Part shown: positions 51,778-52,844 of the stretch, piece by piece
Numbering within the stretch: the stretch's first letter is position 1
Layout of the letters: each line of letters starts with the position of its first letter
NCBI GenBank assembly: GCA_944322335.1
Contig: CALUOU010000007.1
Span: 1 to 52,844 of the forward strand
From: an uncultured Bacteroides sp.
Lineage (GTDB): Bacteria > Bacteroidota > Bacteroidia > Bacteroidales > Bacteroidaceae
Direction: 5' to 3'
DNA length: 52,844 nucleotides
The notes under the pieces: model-generated
The model's input: the letters and a program-made list of their open reading frames with translations, nothing else
Told to the model about the DNA's origin: nothing
Database searches by the model: none
Made by a program: the position numbers and the translations under genes

Positions 51778-52377
51778 TTAAGAATCCCATCTTGCACATC
51801 GCAATGTATCGCAAAGTTCGCAACTTTCCTCGTATACTGAAAAATCAGATGGAATTCTTATAAGTTTTGAACAGTCCTCTTTAATAAACTCTATTTCAAA
51901 GGGTTTGCCTTGAGCGTCAATCATCAAAGAGGCGGTAGCCATCACTCCATCCGAGTCAATAAATCGGCATTTGCTGACGCAAATCCTGCTATCTCGCCAT
52001 TCTTTATCATTTGAGTAAAATATTCGAATGCTTCCACTGATATCCTTTGTTGAGACAGAGATGGCCCGCAAATCACCCGTGCAGATTTTGATCTTAGTAT
52101 GAGCCATTAAGAAGAGAAACAGCTTTTCTTCCCTTTTGGACATCTTTCTCCTTGGTTTGAATATTAGTTTGCCAATCAAGTATACAGTGATGACGCTGAA
52201 ATAGATTGTTTCAAAGAGGTGTAGAGAGCACATGGCATGAATGTAATCATAAGTGCCAAAATCAATCACGCTTTTAAGCTCAATACTCCAATTCATCCAC
52301 TCTCCTATTGAGCATACCGTTAGTATGCCAGTGATGAGTAAAAACAACAGGTACAATATTTTATTTGAAGTACTCAT
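51778..52377 (-). CDS. Two-helix membrane protein, probable immunity gene
   Basis: 199 residues from the ATG at 52377 (MSTSNKILYLLFLL). Two N-terminal membrane helices (ILYLLFLLITGILTVCSIG, LFETIYFSVITVYLIGKLIF) precede a cytoplasmic domain beginning KMSKREEKLFLFLMAH. That domain has the pattern of DUF6984-like proteins (GSIRIFY, then a line ending DGVMATASLMIDAQGKPFEIEF), which is a tentative resemblance. It overlaps the upstream gene by 17 nt, the usual way a toxin tip and its immunity protein are coupled. Confidence 0.55.
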   Translation of the reverse strand: MSTSNKILYLLFLLITGILTVCSIGEWMNWSIELKSVIDFGTYDYIHAMCSLHLFETIYFSVITVYLIGKLIFKPRRKMSKREEKLFLFLMAHTKIKICTGDLRAISVSTKDISGSIRIFYSNDKEWRDSRICVSKCRFIDSDGVMATASLMIDAQGKPFEIEFIKEDCSKLIRIPSDFSVYEESCELCDTLRCARWDS

Positions 52378-52771
52378 TATATATATTCTCAAAATAGATA
52401 CGTTCAACTTGACTGTTCTCTTTTTTGCTTTCGTAATACAATTTTGTGTCTAAACCTACAGGAGAAGTAGTTTCATGATTGAAATGGCCATCCGTTCCAA
52501 CGTCTAGTGCCTTTATGCTTATCGTTGTGCAATTGTTGTCAAACAAGTCATATTCGTTTATCACTTTAGCATGATCAGAATTCATGTATTTGCCTTTTGT
52601 CGGCTTCAATTCAGAAGAATCAAATAAGTCCTGGAAAAAGCCATCAACCTTAGCATCATCAGCGTTAGATATCTCATATACTTTTGCTTTCTGATCATAA
52701 ATTTCCTCTCTAATATAATCTATTGCTTCTTTTCCCTTAAGTATAATTAATACACCCTCTCCAGAAAGCAA
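52361..52771 (-). CDS. Probable truncated RHS C-terminal toxin tip, N-terminus lost
   Basis: 136 codons read from TTG at 52771. No better start is seen, and an in-frame TAG lies just upstream, so a larger protein was probably truncated or frameshifted. The sequence contains LFDNNCTTISIKALDVG. Its NNC motif looks like the cysteine of a papain/NlpC-type domain, as seen at the ends of some RHS toxins. The expected histidine would lie in the missing part. It overlaps the immunity-like gene by 17 nt. RHS family membership is inferred from the neighbouring RHS remnant. Confidence 0.45.
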   Translation of the reverse strand: MLSGEGVLIILKGKEAIDYIREEIYDQKAKVYEISNADDAKVDGFFQDLFDSSELKPTKGKYMNSDHAKVINEYDLFDNNCTTISIKALDVGTDGHFNHETTSPVGLDTKLYYESKKENSQVERIYFENIYNEYFK

Positions 52772-52844
52772 TAGTTCGTTAAAAATTAGCCAAGCCTAAG
52801 CGGCTCTGGCAGTAAATAAAATGAGTTCTTTGAAAAGTCTGTCA

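Noticed and set aside
52772-52844. End of an insertion sequence at the right edge
   Set aside because: Only about 70 nt are visible; I see no terminal repeat or transposase end that I can support.

Overview
The window comes from a member of the Bacteroidales, most likely Bacteroides or a close relative such as Phocaeicola. Several things point there. The first is a fimbrial operon of the Mfa/FimA type with DUF3575 and DUF3868 partners. The second is a set of promoters with the Bacteroidetes -7 element TAnnTTTG. The third is lipoprotein signals with relaxed lipoboxes, a TonB receptor, a Bacteroidetes-type LptD, and RHS repeats of the Bacteroides kind. The sequence does not fix the species. Most of it is ordinary chromosome. 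The right end is accessory DNA.

Layout: (1) 1-8744, minus strand, is one fimbrial operon. It is transcribed as DUF3575 barrel, DUF3868/OmpA-like protein, Mfa1-type major subunit, FimB/Mfa2-type anchor, then three further fimbrillin-like lipoproteins, the last cut by the window edge. (2) 9218-12746, minus, is iorA-iorB-paaK, the oxidation of arylpyruvates to aryl-CoA and the acyl-CoA ligase. (3) 12830-14075 holds mltG and a tRNA-Thr(CGT) with a clear promoter. (4) 14137-15898 is a non-coding repeat locus followed by a collapsed restriction-modification gene. (5) 16129-20903 holds two tandem paralogous TPR histidine kinases and a MaoC hydratase, all minus. (6) 21092-30505 holds a PAS histidine kinase, SDR, lytic transglycosylase, GtrA, GT39-type glycosyltransferase, HD hydrolase and LptD, mainly envelope functions. 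(7) 30633-31354 is a second copy of the repeat locus. (8) 31355-38583 holds ung, asnA, tRNA-Arg(CCG), a FAD oxidoreductase, an atypical LuxR regulator and a TonB receptor. (9) 38708-39002 holds a third 22-bp repeat array. (10) 39110-50590 holds a zinc-ribbon membrane protein, a U32 protein, metA, a lipoprotein, cca, and an exported WD40/OmpA-like plus caspase-like gene pair. (11) 50596-52844 is a graveyard: the 5' part of a group II intron joined to an RHS remnant, a DUF2019 gene with a stop codon, and a toxin-tip/immunity-like pair.

The most unusual signal is non-coding. Three separate intergenic regions carry tandem arrays with a period of exactly 22 bp, each unit holding a palindrome. Two arrays share the core CACGCGTG (positions 14137-14254 and 30633-30728). 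The third has TTGCAT...ATGCAA (38919-39002). The first two are also followed by a shared tail: 117 nt align without gaps at 91 identical positions. I know of no described element that matches this. Other points of interest are the exported WD40-caspase pair, a hairpin between the fimbrial shaft and anchor genes that pairs fully only in the fimbrial mRNA, a MetA with the acetyl-CoA-type residue Glu111, and the layered decay at the right end.
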